Positions 43,609 to 53,532 of a stretch of 64,000 nt of DNA are shown here, piece by piece. This DNA is from Clostridium sp. Its GTDB lineage: Bacteria; Bacillota; Clostridia; Clostridiales; Clostridiaceae. Position 1 is the first letter of the stretch; each line of letters opens with the position of its first letter. The DNA is taken from contig NZ_JAJFUC010000029.1 of assembly GCF_021372645.1 (NCBI RefSeq), positions 1 through 64,000 on the forward strand, in the 5' to 3' direction. The notes below the pieces were generated by a model. The model did not search any database, was not told where the DNA came from, and saw nothing but the letters and a program-made list of their open reading frames with translations. A program made the position numbers and the translations under genes.

Positions 43609-45051
43609 ATGAATAGTGAATTTAATAAATTTAAAATAGGTGATGAACTTTTGAAATCCATAGAAGGTCTTGGATATAATACGCCGTCAGAAGTTCAAGA
43701 AAAAGTAATACCAGAGATTCTTAAGAATAATGATGTTATAGTTAAGTCACAAACAGGAAGTGGAAAGACAGCAGCATTTGGCATACCTTTATGTGAAAAA
43801 ATAGATTGGGAAGAAAATAGCCCACAAGTATTAGTTTTAACTCCAACAAGAGAGCTAGCAGTTCAAGTAAGTGAAGATATATCTAATATAGGAAGATTTA
43901 AACGAATAAAAGCGGTTGCAGTTTTTGGCAAAGAGCCAATATCAGATCAAATAAGAAAATTGAAGCAAAAGACTCATATAGTAGTTGGAACTCCAGGAAG
44001 AGTTTTTGATCATATTGATAAAGGAAGCCTTAACTTATCAAAAATAAAATATTTTGTTATAGATGAAGCTGATGAAATGCTTAATATGGGATTTATAGAC
44101 CAAGTTGAAGATATAATTAAGAGGCTTCCAAAGAAAAAGGTTACTATGTTATTTTCAGCAACAATGCCAGATGAAATAAAAGAATTAAGTAAAAAGTATA
44201 TGAATAAACCCGTAGATATTACCATTGAAAATCAAAAACTCATTACAGATAACATAGAACACAGTTTATATTATGTGAATTACGAAAAAAAATTAGAAAA
44301 CTTAAATAGTATATTAATACATGAAAAACCTGAAACTGCTATTATATTTGCTAGAACTCAGGAAAATGTAGATAAAGTTTTCGAATTTTTAAAATCAAAA
44401 AAATATTCAATCAATAAAATTCATGGCGGAATGCTCCAAAAAGAAAGACTAAATACTATGGAAAGCTATAGACGAGGAGATTTTAGATTGCTTGTAGCAA
44501 CAGATGTAGCATCAAGAGGAATTGATATTGATGGAATTACTCATGTAATAAATTATGAGCTTCCAGTAGAGAAAGAAGCTTATGTACATAGAATTGGAAG
44601 AACAGGGAGAGCAGGAGCAAAAGGTAAAGCTATAAGCTTTTGTGTTAAAGAAAAAGATAATCTTTTAAGCCAAATTGAAGAGCTTATTGGTTTTAAAATT
44701 CAAGTTTGTTATATTCCAGGAAAAGAGCAAATAGAAAAAGAAAGCGTAGAAAGCTTAGAATTACTTAAAAGTAAGCCTAAGAGAAAAAAAGAAAAAGCTA
44801 AAATAATAAATACTGACATAACTAAAATTTATTTAAATGGTGGAAAGAAAAAGAAGCTTCGTGCAGGGGATATAGTTGGGGCTATATGCAGGATAGATGG
44901 AGTTAGTGCAGATGATATTGGAATAATTGATGTACAAGATTCAGTATCTTATGTAGATATATTAAATGGAAAAGGGAAAAAAGTTATAGAAGAATTAAAA
45001 AATATGACTATAAAAGGTAAGAAAATCAATGTAGAAAAAGCACATAAATAA
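43609..45051 (+). CDS. dbpA: ATP-dependent RNA helicase DbpA/YxiN
   Basis: A 480-residue DEAD-box helicase with motif I SQTGSGKT, Ia PTRELAVQ, II DEAD, III SAT, V TDVASRGID and VI HRIGRTGRAG. The C-terminal domain (about 405-480: KIYLNGGKKKKLRAGDIVGAI...DIGIIDVQDSVSYVDI) is the DbpA/YxiN RNA-binding domain that recognises hairpin 92 of 23S rRNA. It acts in large-subunit assembly. GAGGAG precedes the ATG. It is divergent from the DEGD helicase. Confidence 0.94.
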   Translation: MNSEFNKFKIGDELLKSIEGLGYNTPSEVQEKVIPEILKNNDVIVKSQTGSGKTAAFGIPLCEKIDWEENSPQVLVLTPTRELAVQVSEDISNIGRFKRIKAVAVFGKEPISDQIRKLKQKTHIVVGTPGRVFDHIDKGSLNLSKIKYFVIDEADEMLNMGFIDQVEDIIKRLPKKKVTMLFSATMPDEIKELSKKYMNKPVDITIENQKLITDNIEHSLYYVNYEKKLENLNSILIHEKPETAIIFARTQENVDKVFEFLKSKKYSINKIHGGMLQKERLNTMESYRRGDFRLLVATDVASRGIDIDGITHVINYELPVEKEAYVHRIGRTGRAGAKGKAISFCVKEKDNLLSQIEELIGFKIQVCYIPGKEQIEKESVESLELLKSKPKRKKEKAKIINTDITKIYLNGGKKKKLRAGDIVGAICRIDGVSADDIGIIDVQDSVSYVDILNGKGKKVIEELKNMTIKGKKINVEKAHK

Positions 45052-45267
45052 AATATTTAAGAAAAAACATATTTAGATGATATATTTTCATATAAAATGA
45101 ATTGGTAAGTTGTACATTTTATAAGAAATTAAATTTAGAATATTAAATTTCTGATGAAGAAAAAACCATAGGGAGAGCATTTAAATTAATTTAGGTGTAT
45201 AATAGTTAGCGGGAGTAGAATAATGTGATATTCTAAAATATAATTTTAAAGAGGTGTTATTATAAAA

Positions 45268-46137
45268 ATGTTTTTAGATAGAAATGCAAAATGTTGGTGT
45301 GGCAGTGGATTAAAGTATAAAAGATGTCACTTAGAATTTGATGAAAAAATAGAAAGTTACAAACGTAAGGGTCATATTGTTCCATCAAGAGATCTTATCA
45401 AAAGTCCAAAGGATATTGAAGGAATCAAAAAAAGTGGAATAATTAATAACGGAGTATTAGATTTAGTTGCAAGTAAAATTAAAGCTGGTATGAGTACAGC
45501 AGAAATAGATAAATTGGTATATGATTATACTACAGAACATGGGGCTGTTCCTGCTCCATTAAATTATGATGGATTTCCAAAGAGTGTATGCACATCAATT
45601 AATAATCAAGTTTGTCATGGGATACCTGATGAAAGTGCCATTTTAGAAGATGGAGACATTGTAAATATAGATGTTTCTACAATTTTAGATGGATATTATT
45701 CAGATGCATCTAGAATGTTTATGATAGGACAGGTTAGTGAAGAAGCAGAGAAATTGGTGAAAGTAGCTAGAGAATGTATGATAAAAGGAATTGAAGCTAT
45801 AAAGCCATGGGGGTTCTTAGGCGATATAGGAGCAGCTTGTCAAGAACATGCTCATAAAAATGGATATACAATAGTTAGAGCATTAGGAGGACATGGAGTT
45901 GGAAATGAATTTCATGAGGATCCATTTGTGCCACATATAGGTGAAAAGGGAACAGGAATGTTACTCGTTCCGGGAATGGTACTTACTGTAGAACCAATGG
46001 TAAATGAAGGAGTTTATGATGTGTTTGTTGATGAAGAAAATGAATGGACAATTTACACAGAAGATAATAAATTATCAGCTCAATGGGAACATACAGTATT
46101 AATAACTGAAACTGGAGTTGAAATTTTAGCTAAATAA
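45268..46137 (+). CDS. map: methionine aminopeptidase with N-terminal SEC-C motif
   Basis: A 289-residue protein. Residues 1-25 hold a zinc-binding SEC-C motif (CWCGSGLKYKRCH), seen in a subset of Gram-positive MetAPs. The catalytic domain follows with ligands in NIDVSTILDGYYSDASRMF (two Asp), GHGVGNEFHEDP (His), VEPMV (Glu) and QWEHTVLIT (Glu). It removes the initiator Met from new proteins. The SEC-C motif may guide it to the ribosome or to SecA-like partners. AGAGGTG precedes the ATG. Confidence 0.93.
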   Translation: MFLDRNAKCWCGSGLKYKRCHLEFDEKIESYKRKGHIVPSRDLIKSPKDIEGIKKSGIINNGVLDLVASKIKAGMSTAEIDKLVYDYTTEHGAVPAPLNYDGFPKSVCTSINNQVCHGIPDESAILEDGDIVNIDVSTILDGYYSDASRMFMIGQVSEEAEKLVKVARECMIKGIEAIKPWGFLGDIGAACQEHAHKNGYTIVRALGGHGVGNEFHEDPFVPHIGEKGTGMLLVPGMVLTVEPMVNEGVYDVFVDEENEWTIYTEDNKLSAQWEHTVLITETGVEILAK

Positions 46138-46227
46138 CAAGGCATCCCTTGAGGGCAATGTCATTAACTTGAGAAAATATAAATAATTATTTAACTCTAA
46201 ACTTATACTCTAATATTCAATTAAAAT

Positions 46228-46455
46228 ATGTATTATTATAATTATAAGACTAATGATAAGAGAGGAATACTAATTATAGCTTATGATAGAATATTAGAGA
46301 CATTTGAAAATATAGTTAGCAAACAAGCTTTTTCAAAGCAACATCGGAACTTAAATCCTGAGATTTTTGTTGAATTAAATAAGGACTATGTTAGACGTAT
46401 TTATGAACAGGCTGAAATAAAAAAATATAAAGGGTATCTAGTAACAGCAATATAG
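46228..46455 (+). CDS. 75-residue hypothetical protein
   Basis: An ORF starting MYYYNYKTNDKRG with a soluble, mixed-charge body (RILETFENIVSKQAFSKQH) and no recognised motif. There is no clear ribosome site at the ATG. It may be a short unknown gene or a leftover fragment. It lies between map and recQ, 90 bp after map. Confidence 0.4.
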   Translation: MYYYNYKTNDKRGILIIAYDRILETFENIVSKQAFSKQHRNLNPEIFVELNKDYVRRIYEQAEIKKYKGYLVTAI

Positions 46456-46750
46456 GAAAGGTGTAATTAAAAGTATGCAAATACATTTTAGTTATACCAT
46501 TTTTATGCTTAAAAATATATTTATAGTGTGCTAAAAACTGTAATCATTTTAATATACGATACATTGAATAAGATAGGAACATAGGTACGTATATTATTTA
46601 CAATATTGGAAATGATTATAATGTAGACATATGAGAAATTAAATATAAATTTATGCTATAATGGGTCATAGTATATAAAAAATTGAATTAAAATATGAAT
46701 AAGTAAGTTAAATATTTATATTAAATCAATCGATTTAAGGAGCAAGATTA

Positions 46751-49201
46751 ATGGAGAACACAGCATTAAATGTTTTAAAAAAATATTATGGATATAAGAC
46801 CTTTAGAAGAGGCCAAGAAGATATAATTAATGAAATAATAAATGGAGAAGATGTCCTTGCTATAATGCCAACTGGAGGAGGTAAATCCATTTGTTATCAG
46901 ATCCCAGCACTTATACTTGAAGGAATCACAATAGTAATTTCCCCACTTATATCCCTTATGAAAGATCAAGTAGATACTTTGAAGGAGATGGGGATTAATG
47001 GTGCATTAATTAATAGTACATTAAGCGCTATAGAAGAAAATGAAGTAATAAATAATCTTGAAAATGACGAAATTAAAATTCTTTACATAGCGCCTGAAAG
47101 ACTGGAATCCTTTGAATTTTTAAATATGATTTCAAGATGCAATATTTCTCAAATAGCAGTAGATGAAGCACATTGTATTTCTCAATGGGGGCATGATTTT
47201 AGAGTAAGTTATAGAAAAATATCAGATTTTATTAATTTACTTCAAAAGAAACCTATAATAACAGCATTTACAGCAACCGCATCAGAAGAAGTAAGAGAAG
47301 ATATAATAAAACTTCTTAAATTAAATAATCCCAAAGTTTTTGTAACAGGCTTTGATAGAGAAAATTTACTTATAAATGTAGTTAAAGGTGGAAGCAAGAA
47401 AGAATATTTAAATAGTTACATTGAAAATAATAAAGAAGTTTCTGGAATTATATATGCTGCAACTAGAAAGGAAGTTAATAATTTATATGAGAACTTAGAA
47501 GCTAAAGGTTGTAATGTAACACGTTATCATGCAGGATTACCGGAAAAGATAAGAAAAGAAAATCAAGAGAATTTTATATATGATAGAGCAAGTATTATGG
47601 TTGCAACTAATGCTTTTGGTATGGGAATAGATAAATCTAATATAAGATATATAGTTCATTATAATATGCCAAGGAATATAGAAAGCTATTATCAAGAGAT
47701 TGGTAGAGCGGGAAGAGATGGTGAGAAAAGTGAATGTATATTGCTTTTTGCACCTCAAGATGTTCAAATTCAGAAATATTTAATAGAAAATTCAATAGAA
47801 GATAGTGAAAGGAAAAATAATCAATATAGAAAACTTCAACAGATGATTGATTTTGTCCATAGTAATGATTGTTATAGAAAATATATTTTGGAGTATTTCG
47901 GAGAAGAATATGATAAACAATGTGATAATTGCAGTAATTGTTTAAGCGAAGGTGAATTTGTAGATAAAACTATAGAAGCACAAAAAGTACTTTCATGCAT
48001 ATATAGAATGAAACAAAAATTTGGAAGTGGAATGCTTGTGGATGTACTTAGAGGCTCTAAAAATAAAAAAGTTATTCAATTTCATTTTGATGAACTTTCC
48101 ACATATGGATTAATGAAAGAATATTCAGCAGAAGACCTTAAAAATTTTATTAATACATTAATTTCTCATGGATATATAAAGGTGATTGAAGGTACCTATC
48201 CAGTTTTAAGTTTAAATGATAGATCTAGAAGCGTATTAACATCACAGGAAAAAGTGCAATTAAAAGAATTTAAGGTAGAAAAGAAAGCACACGAAGATAA
48301 TGAATTATTTGAAATACTTAGAGCTATAAGACAAGAATTGGCGAGAGAAAATAATGTTCCTCCATATGTTATATTTGGTGATGTTACATTAAAAGAAATG
48401 GCTACAAAATATCCAATATATAAAGAAGCAATGCTTAAGATTTCTGGAGTGGGAGAAGTTAAATATAGCAAATATGGTAAAGCATTTGAAGATGCAATAA
48501 AAAACTTTACAGAAGAACATAATATTGAAGTACCTAATTGTGAAGAAACGGTGCAAGAGTTTAAAAATCAGGAGGGTAAAGATAATGATTTAAAGTTAGA
48601 AGTAACTACAGATTTAGAATTATACAATAGATTGCAAGAGGTAAGAGATGAATTCGCTAAAAAAGAAAGGGTACTGCCGCAATCAATTATAACTATGAAT
48701 AGTTTAAAGGAGATAAGTGGAAGATATCCAAATACTTTAGAGAAATTAAAAGATGTAAGTGGTATGGGACCTAAAAAAATTAGTTCATATGGAGAAATAA
48801 TAGTAAAAATAGTACATGAATATTTATCAGAAAATAACAAAGAGATAAGCTGGACTAATAGGAAAAGAAAAAAAGTTGTAATTGATGGAGAAATACGAGA
48901 AAATAATCAAATTGCAATAGATATGCTTAAAGAAAATATTAATATTCATGAAATATCAGAGAAGATAGAATTATCAATTTCAACTATTTTAGGTTATGTA
49001 ACAGATTATATTAAAGAATTTGGCGAGAATATATTTGATATAAATTTAGAAGAATTTTATAATGAAGAGGATGAAGAATTAATTGTAAATGCTTGCGAAA
49101 AAAATGGTTATAATCAAATAAATGTTCTAAAAAAAGAGCTTCCATCTCATATAAAATATGAAAGCATAAGATCAGTAATTTTAAAAAAGTATTTTTTGTA
49201 G
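46751..49201 (+). CDS. recQ: RecQ-type ATP-dependent DNA helicase, long form
   Basis: An 816-residue SF2 helicase. Motif I is MPTGGGKS, II DEAH, then ISQWGHDFR (aromatic loop), motif V TNAFGMGIDKSN and VI QEIGRAGRDG. A zinc-binding segment follows (CYRKYILEYFGEE...CDNCSNC, about 376-400), then a winged-helix RQC. Two HRDC domains are present (about 520-600 and 620-700), and the last 90 residues look like a helix-turn-helix (HTH_40) end. It is longer than the 590-610 usual for RecQ. It unwinds DNA in repair and recombination. AAGGAGC precedes the ATG. Confidence 0.93.
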   Translation: MENTALNVLKKYYGYKTFRRGQEDIINEIINGEDVLAIMPTGGGKSICYQIPALILEGITIVISPLISLMKDQVDTLKEMGINGALINSTLSAIEENEVINNLENDEIKILYIAPERLESFEFLNMISRCNISQIAVDEAHCISQWGHDFRVSYRKISDFINLLQKKPIITAFTATASEEVREDIIKLLKLNNPKVFVTGFDRENLLINVVKGGSKKEYLNSYIENNKEVSGIIYAATRKEVNNLYENLEAKGCNVTRYHAGLPEKIRKENQENFIYDRASIMVATNAFGMGIDKSNIRYIVHYNMPRNIESYYQEIGRAGRDGEKSECILLFAPQDVQIQKYLIENSIEDSERKNNQYRKLQQMIDFVHSNDCYRKYILEYFGEEYDKQCDNCSNCLSEGEFVDKTIEAQKVLSCIYRMKQKFGSGMLVDVLRGSKNKKVIQFHFDELSTYGLMKEYSAEDLKNFINTLISHGYIKVIEGTYPVLSLNDRSRSVLTSQEKVQLKEFKVEKKAHEDNELFEILRAIRQELARENNVPPYVIFGDVTLKEMATKYPIYKEAMLKISGVGEVKYSKYGKAFEDAIKNFTEEHNIEVPNCEETVQEFKNQEGKDNDLKLEVTTDLELYNRLQEVRDEFAKKERVLPQSIITMNSLKEISGRYPNTLEKLKDVSGMGPKKISSYGEIIVKIVHEYLSENNKEISWTNRKRKKVVIDGEIRENNQIAIDMLKENINIHEISEKIELSISTILGYVTDYIKEFGENIFDINLEEFYNEEDEELIVNACEKNGYNQINVLKKELPSHIKYESIRSVILKKYFL

Positions 49202-49269
49202 ATTATTAAGGCGCACTAACTAACTATGCTAAGAATATTGACAACTTTTATAAATATATTTAATAGTAG

Positions 49270-49330
49270 AAGGCACATTCAAAAAATAACAGACAGGTAT
49301 GCTTGTTTATTATTTTCTTTCATGTGTCTA
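49270..49330. repeat. dispersed palindromic intergenic repeat, copy B
   Basis: It begins AAGGCACATTCAAAAAATAA and ends TTTCTTTCATGTGTCTA. The middle has GGTATGCTTGTTTAT, nearly identical to copy A. It lies 69 bp after the recQ stop. Confidence 0.7.
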
Positions 49331-49363
49331 ACTTAAAATATATAGTAGAGGGGTGTTGGTAAA

Positions 49364-49867
49364 GTGGATCCATATGAAGTTTTATGTATTGAGAAAACTG
49401 CATCTGAAGAAGAAATAAAAAATAAATTTAAAGATATGATTGAAGAGTATACGAAAACTCAAGATAAAATGGCAAAACAAAAAATTCAAACTCTTAAGGT
49501 AGCGTATGATTTGCTTATTAATGGAAATTCATATAAAGAAATTAGAGAATTGATTGAAAAGAACAATTTTATAGATGCTGAAGTGAGGTTGAATGTTATT
49601 GATAATGCAAACTCAGCAGAATGGAATTATCTTCAAGGCTTTTTAGCAGTTCAAAAGGAATGGTACGATAGTGGTCTTAATTATTTAAAAAAATCCGTAG
49701 AATTAGATCCTAATAATGTGGAATATTTAAATAGTTTAAATAAATTGCAAACAAGAGTTATTGATTATGTTACAAAATATGCAAAACAAAACGTAAAACC
49801 TAATTCGAATAATATTAATGCTTGTGGTGGAGGCAATAATAGTAGTGGAAATGGCGGAATGTGTTAG
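49364..49867 (+). CDS. J-domain-like TPR protein with Gly/Asn/Cys tail
   Basis: A 167-residue protein with a GTG start after AGAGGGG. The first 60 residues resemble a J domain (MDPYEVLCIEKTASEEEIKNKF), but the HPD catalytic tripeptide is missing; EYTKTQDKM stands in the loop. About 75-135 is a TPR-like helical pair (AEWNYLQGFLAVQKEWYDSGLNYLKKSVELDP). The tail is NACGGGNNSSGNGGMC with two Cys. Without HPD it probably does not stimulate DnaK. It may be an adaptor, and the tail may bind metal or form disulfides. Confidence 0.8.
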   Translation: MDPYEVLCIEKTASEEEIKNKFKDMIEEYTKTQDKMAKQKIQTLKVAYDLLINGNSYKEIRELIEKNNFIDAEVRLNVIDNANSAEWNYLQGFLAVQKEWYDSGLNYLKKSVELDPNNVEYLNSLNKLQTRVIDYVTKYAKQNVKPNSNNINACGGGNNSSGNGGMC

Positions 49868-49916
49868 TAGTTAAATCCAATGTATTAATTTAACATATAT
49901 AACTTTTTTATTTTAG

Positions 49917-50018
49917 TTGATATAAAATAAAAATTGTGTTATTATAAATGAGCAGTTGGTACGTAAAGTGCTAGCATGGAGCTTAGAGTGTCCTTCGCCG
50001 GTCTCTAAGCTCCTTTTT
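49917..50018 (+). ncRNA. candidate small RNA or leader with own promoter and terminator
   Basis: A sigma-A-type promoter (TTGATA at 49917, 17-bp spacer, TATTAT at 49940-49945) points to a start near 49952. About 26 nt later comes a perfect 11-bp terminator stem (49978-49988 with 50003-50013) with a TTCG-containing loop and a TTTTT run. The product would be about 65-70 nt. It could be a free small RNA or an attenuator for the SNF2 gene 73 bp downstream. No known family is recognised. Confidence 0.55.
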
Positions 50019-50090
50019 GTTCGTGTAAAAAGTAATTACTTATTTTGGAAGATAACTTAGAAACCATATAATTAGGTAGGTGAAAGATAA

Positions 50091-53000
50091 TTGAAGGTAT
50101 CTGAATTAGAAAAAATAATATTAGATAAAACATTTAAACTTAATTTAAATAGAGGAAAAGAAATATTAAAAAGTGGAGATCTATCTAAAATTAACATAAA
50201 CAAGATAGAAGATAATTATAATATATATGGTAACTTTAAATGTAAAAACAAAATACAAAGTTGTAATTCACATTTAAGAATAGATATTAAAAATAAAAGA
50301 ATCACCTTTGCTAAATGTGAGTGTAGTATCTTTTTAGAGTTTGATTCTAAAAATAATATATACTTATGTGAGCATTTAGTTGCAATAGGATTAGGATTTG
50401 CTAATCAAATAAAAAAGAAACTTAATCAAACAAGTGAAAACAAAGAAGTTTTAAGAAAAGACAAAAACTTGTTATTTAATTTATCTAATATTAGTAACTT
50501 TAGGTCAAGTGAAAAAATAAATTCAGATAAATTTAATTTAAGCAATACAAAAGAAAAATTAGAGCTAAATATTTCTTTAAAAGAAACATTTGAGGATAAA
50601 GGTAATTATTTTGATGTTAGTATATCTATTGGAATTAATATCATGTATCCAATTAGTAATATTCAGGAATTCATAATAAGTTTTAATAAATCAAAACAAT
50701 ATTATATTAGAAAAGGTTTAATATATAATACAAATAAATATTATTTTTCAAAAGAGGATGAAGAGATTTTAGAATATTTATATGAATATATATTAATTTC
50801 TAAAGAAAATAAAGGTAATAGTATAAGAATTCATAAAGAAATTTTAAGAAGATTTCTTAAAATACTTTCAGTTAAGAAAATAAAATTCATTTATAATTAT
50901 CAAACTTATCTGTGTGAAATAAAAAATGAAGATTTACCTCTTTCTTTTACGTTAAAAGCAGTAAAAGAAGACTATGTTTTAACGACCAAAAAAGTTTTTC
51001 CAATACCATTAAATCATAAAATGGATGTTTTCTTTTTTGATAGAAAAATATATATTCCATCTTTTGCTCAGATTAAAGTGTATAAGCTATTTTATAATAT
51101 GCTAAAAGATGATAATAAAATTACATTTTATAGTGACATAAGTGTCCATGAACTTAGTAGTTTAATTTCACATATAAATGTTATGTCTAGAAATGTATCA
51201 CTAGATGAGGTAATTATTGAAAAATTAGCAGATAATATAAAAATTGATTTTCAGTTTGAAAAAAAAGAAGAAAAATTTTATTGTAATGTTACCTTAAGCA
51301 ATAATGGAAAAAAACTTTCTTATAATGAAGTCTTAAATTCCAGCAATTCAATTATAAAAAATTCTAAAAAGATAAGACTTATAGAAAGTGAATTAAACAA
51401 GAATAGATTTTTTTATAAAAATGGAAATTTTATATTTTATGGAAATGATGATGATTACTATATTTTCTTAAAAGAAAAATTTAAATATCTTAAGAAACTT
51501 GGAGAAATACGAATTTCAAAAGATAGTAATAAATCTTTTAAATTTTACAAAGGAACTATATCGGAAGTAAAGTTAAATGAAGATGAAGATAATAATTTTA
51601 ATTTTTCATTTAAATTAGATGAAATTGATAATAAAGATTTAAGTAATGTTATAAAGGCTTATAAAAATAAAAAGAGATATATTAAGCTTAAGGATGATGT
51701 TTTTGTTGATTTAGAAGATGAAGAATTAAAAGAGTTTATAAGAATTATAGATTCTTTAAATATAGATGTTACAGAAGGTAAAGATGAATATAAACTTGAA
51801 TCAAATAAACTTTATTACTTAAATAATAAATTAGATAATAAACAAATAAATTTAATTGATGGAAAAGAAAAATTACAGGAAGCATTAAAAAAACTAAATA
51901 AGAATGATTTTGAAATTCCAAAAGACCTTAAAGGGTCTCTTAGAGAATATCAAATAAAAGGATATAATTGGTTTAAAAGCTTAAGTTATTTAGGGCTTGG
52001 TGGAATTTTATCAGATGAAATGGGACTTGGAAAAACGATTCAAACAATAACTTTTTTATTATCTGAAAAAAATAGACATTCTTTAATAGTTACACCAACA
52101 TCACTTATATACAATTGGAAGCAAGAATTTGATAAATTTGCTCCAAGCTTAAGGATTGGAATTGTTCATGGCAGTAAAAATGAGAGAATGAAAGTCTTAA
52201 ATAATATTTATGATTATGATATTATTTTAACAACATATGGAACGTTGAAAAATGATATTTTAGAATATAAAAGTATTAAATTTGATTATTTAATAATAGA
52301 TGAAGGACAAAACATAAATAATCCAGAATCGCAAAATGCAAAGCTAATAAAAAAAATTGAGTCAAGGAGTAGATTTGTTCTAACAGGTACACCAATCGAA
52401 AATAATTTGATAGAACTTTGGTCTTTATTTGATTTTATTATGCCAGGATATCTTTATACTAAGCAAGAGTTCTCGTCTAAATTTGTTAAACAACAAAAAA
52501 AGTCTATAGAAGATCTTAAAATACTTATTAGTCCTTATATTTTAAGAAGAATTAAAAAAGATGTAATTAACGAAATACCAGAAAAAATAGAAACTAAATT
52601 CTTAGTTGAAATGACAGAATCTCAAAAGAAAATATATAAAGCATTTATTAAAGATATTCAGAATAATATTAAAAATCCAAAGATTAATAAAAATAATATA
52701 ACTATATTTTCTTATTTAACAAAGCTCAGGCAAATTTGTTTAGATCCATCTATTATAATTGATCAATACTCTGGAGGTAGCAGTAAAATTAATATTGCAA
52801 AAGAGTTGATACTAGAAAATATAAAAGAACATAAAATTTTATTATTTTCTCAATTTACATCTGTTTTATCTAGAATTTCACATGAACTGAAATTGCATAA
52901 TGTAAAGTATAGTTATCTGGATGGAAGCGTTTCTTCAAAAAATAGAGTTAAACTTGTAGATGAATTCAATGAGAATAAAGAGATAAGAGTATTTTTAATA

Positions 53001-53300
53001 TCCTTAAAAGCAGGGGGAACAGGATTAAATTTAAGCAGTGCAGATATTGTTATTCATTTTGATCCTTGGTGGAATTTATCAGTAGAAGATCAAGCGACAG
53101 ATAGAGCTCATAGAATAGGTCAAAAACATGCTGTTGAAGTGATTAAATTAATAGCAAAAGATACAATTGAAGAAAAGATACTACTACTTCAAGAAGACAA
53201 GAAAGAACTTATAAATGATGTTATAACTGGTGAATTAAAAGATGAAAATATTGTAAATAAACTTAAAAGTAATGAAATATTAAACTTATTTTTAGATTAA
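50091..53300 (+). CDS. SNF2/SWI2-family helicase with SWIM zinc finger
   Basis: A 1069-residue protein with a TTG start behind TAGGTAGGTG. N-terminal CEC...CEH (about 82-104) is a SWIM zinc finger. A long middle region (about 130-600) of the bacterial SNF2-associated type is rich in Lys, Asn and Ile. The helicase core is motif I DEMGLGKT, II DEGQ, III LTGTPIENN, V SLKAGGTGLNL and VI DRAHRIGQ. Bacterial SNF2 proteins move on double-stranded DNA or strip proteins such as RNA polymerase. The exact role here is unknown. It is monocistronic. Confidence 0.9.
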   Translation: MKVSELEKIILDKTFKLNLNRGKEILKSGDLSKININKIEDNYNIYGNFKCKNKIQSCNSHLRIDIKNKRITFAKCECSIFLEFDSKNNIYLCEHLVAIGLGFANQIKKKLNQTSENKEVLRKDKNLLFNLSNISNFRSSEKINSDKFNLSNTKEKLELNISLKETFEDKGNYFDVSISIGINIMYPISNIQEFIISFNKSKQYYIRKGLIYNTNKYYFSKEDEEILEYLYEYILISKENKGNSIRIHKEILRRFLKILSVKKIKFIYNYQTYLCEIKNEDLPLSFTLKAVKEDYVLTTKKVFPIPLNHKMDVFFFDRKIYIPSFAQIKVYKLFYNMLKDDNKITFYSDISVHELSSLISHINVMSRNVSLDEVIIEKLADNIKIDFQFEKKEEKFYCNVTLSNNGKKLSYNEVLNSSNSIIKNSKKIRLIESELNKNRFFYKNGNFIFYGNDDDYYIFLKEKFKYLKKLGEIRISKDSNKSFKFYKGTISEVKLNEDEDNNFNFSFKLDEIDNKDLSNVIKAYKNKKRYIKLKDDVFVDLEDEELKEFIRIIDSLNIDVTEGKDEYKLESNKLYYLNNKLDNKQINLIDGKEKLQEALKKLNKNDFEIPKDLKGSLREYQIKGYNWFKSLSYLGLGGILSDEMGLGKTIQTITFLLSEKNRHSLIVTPTSLIYNWKQEFDKFAPSLRIGIVHGSKNERMKVLNNIYDYDIILTTYGTLKNDILEYKSIKFDYLIIDEGQNINNPESQNAKLIKKIESRSRFVLTGTPIENNLIELWSLFDFIMPGYLYTKQEFSSKFVKQQKKSIEDLKILISPYILRRIKKDVINEIPEKIETKFLVEMTESQKKIYKAFIKDIQNNIKNPKINKNNITIFSYLTKLRQICLDPSIIIDQYSGGSSKINIAKELILENIKEHKILLFSQFTSVLSRISHELKLHNVKYSYLDGSVSSKNRVKLVDEFNENKEIRVFLISLKAGGTGLNLSSADIVIHFDPWWNLSVEDQATDRAHRIGQKHAVEVIKLIAKDTIEEKILLLQEDKKELINDVITGELKDENIVNKLKSNEILNLFLD

Positions 53301-53532
53301 GTAGTTTAAGGATAAGTTTAATATATGGTATAAGAAAGATGATACATGTCGATTTTTTGTATAAATAATTGTTATTTTATGATTGGAGATATGATAAAAT
53401 GGGTATATACAAGTATATTTGGAATTGTTAAATTAAAACTTTAAATAGAATTTTTTGATTTATTTAATAAAAAGTACCAAAACTTATAATTTATTTTGTA
53501 TATAATAATGACCGAAGAAGGGAGCGCACAAT

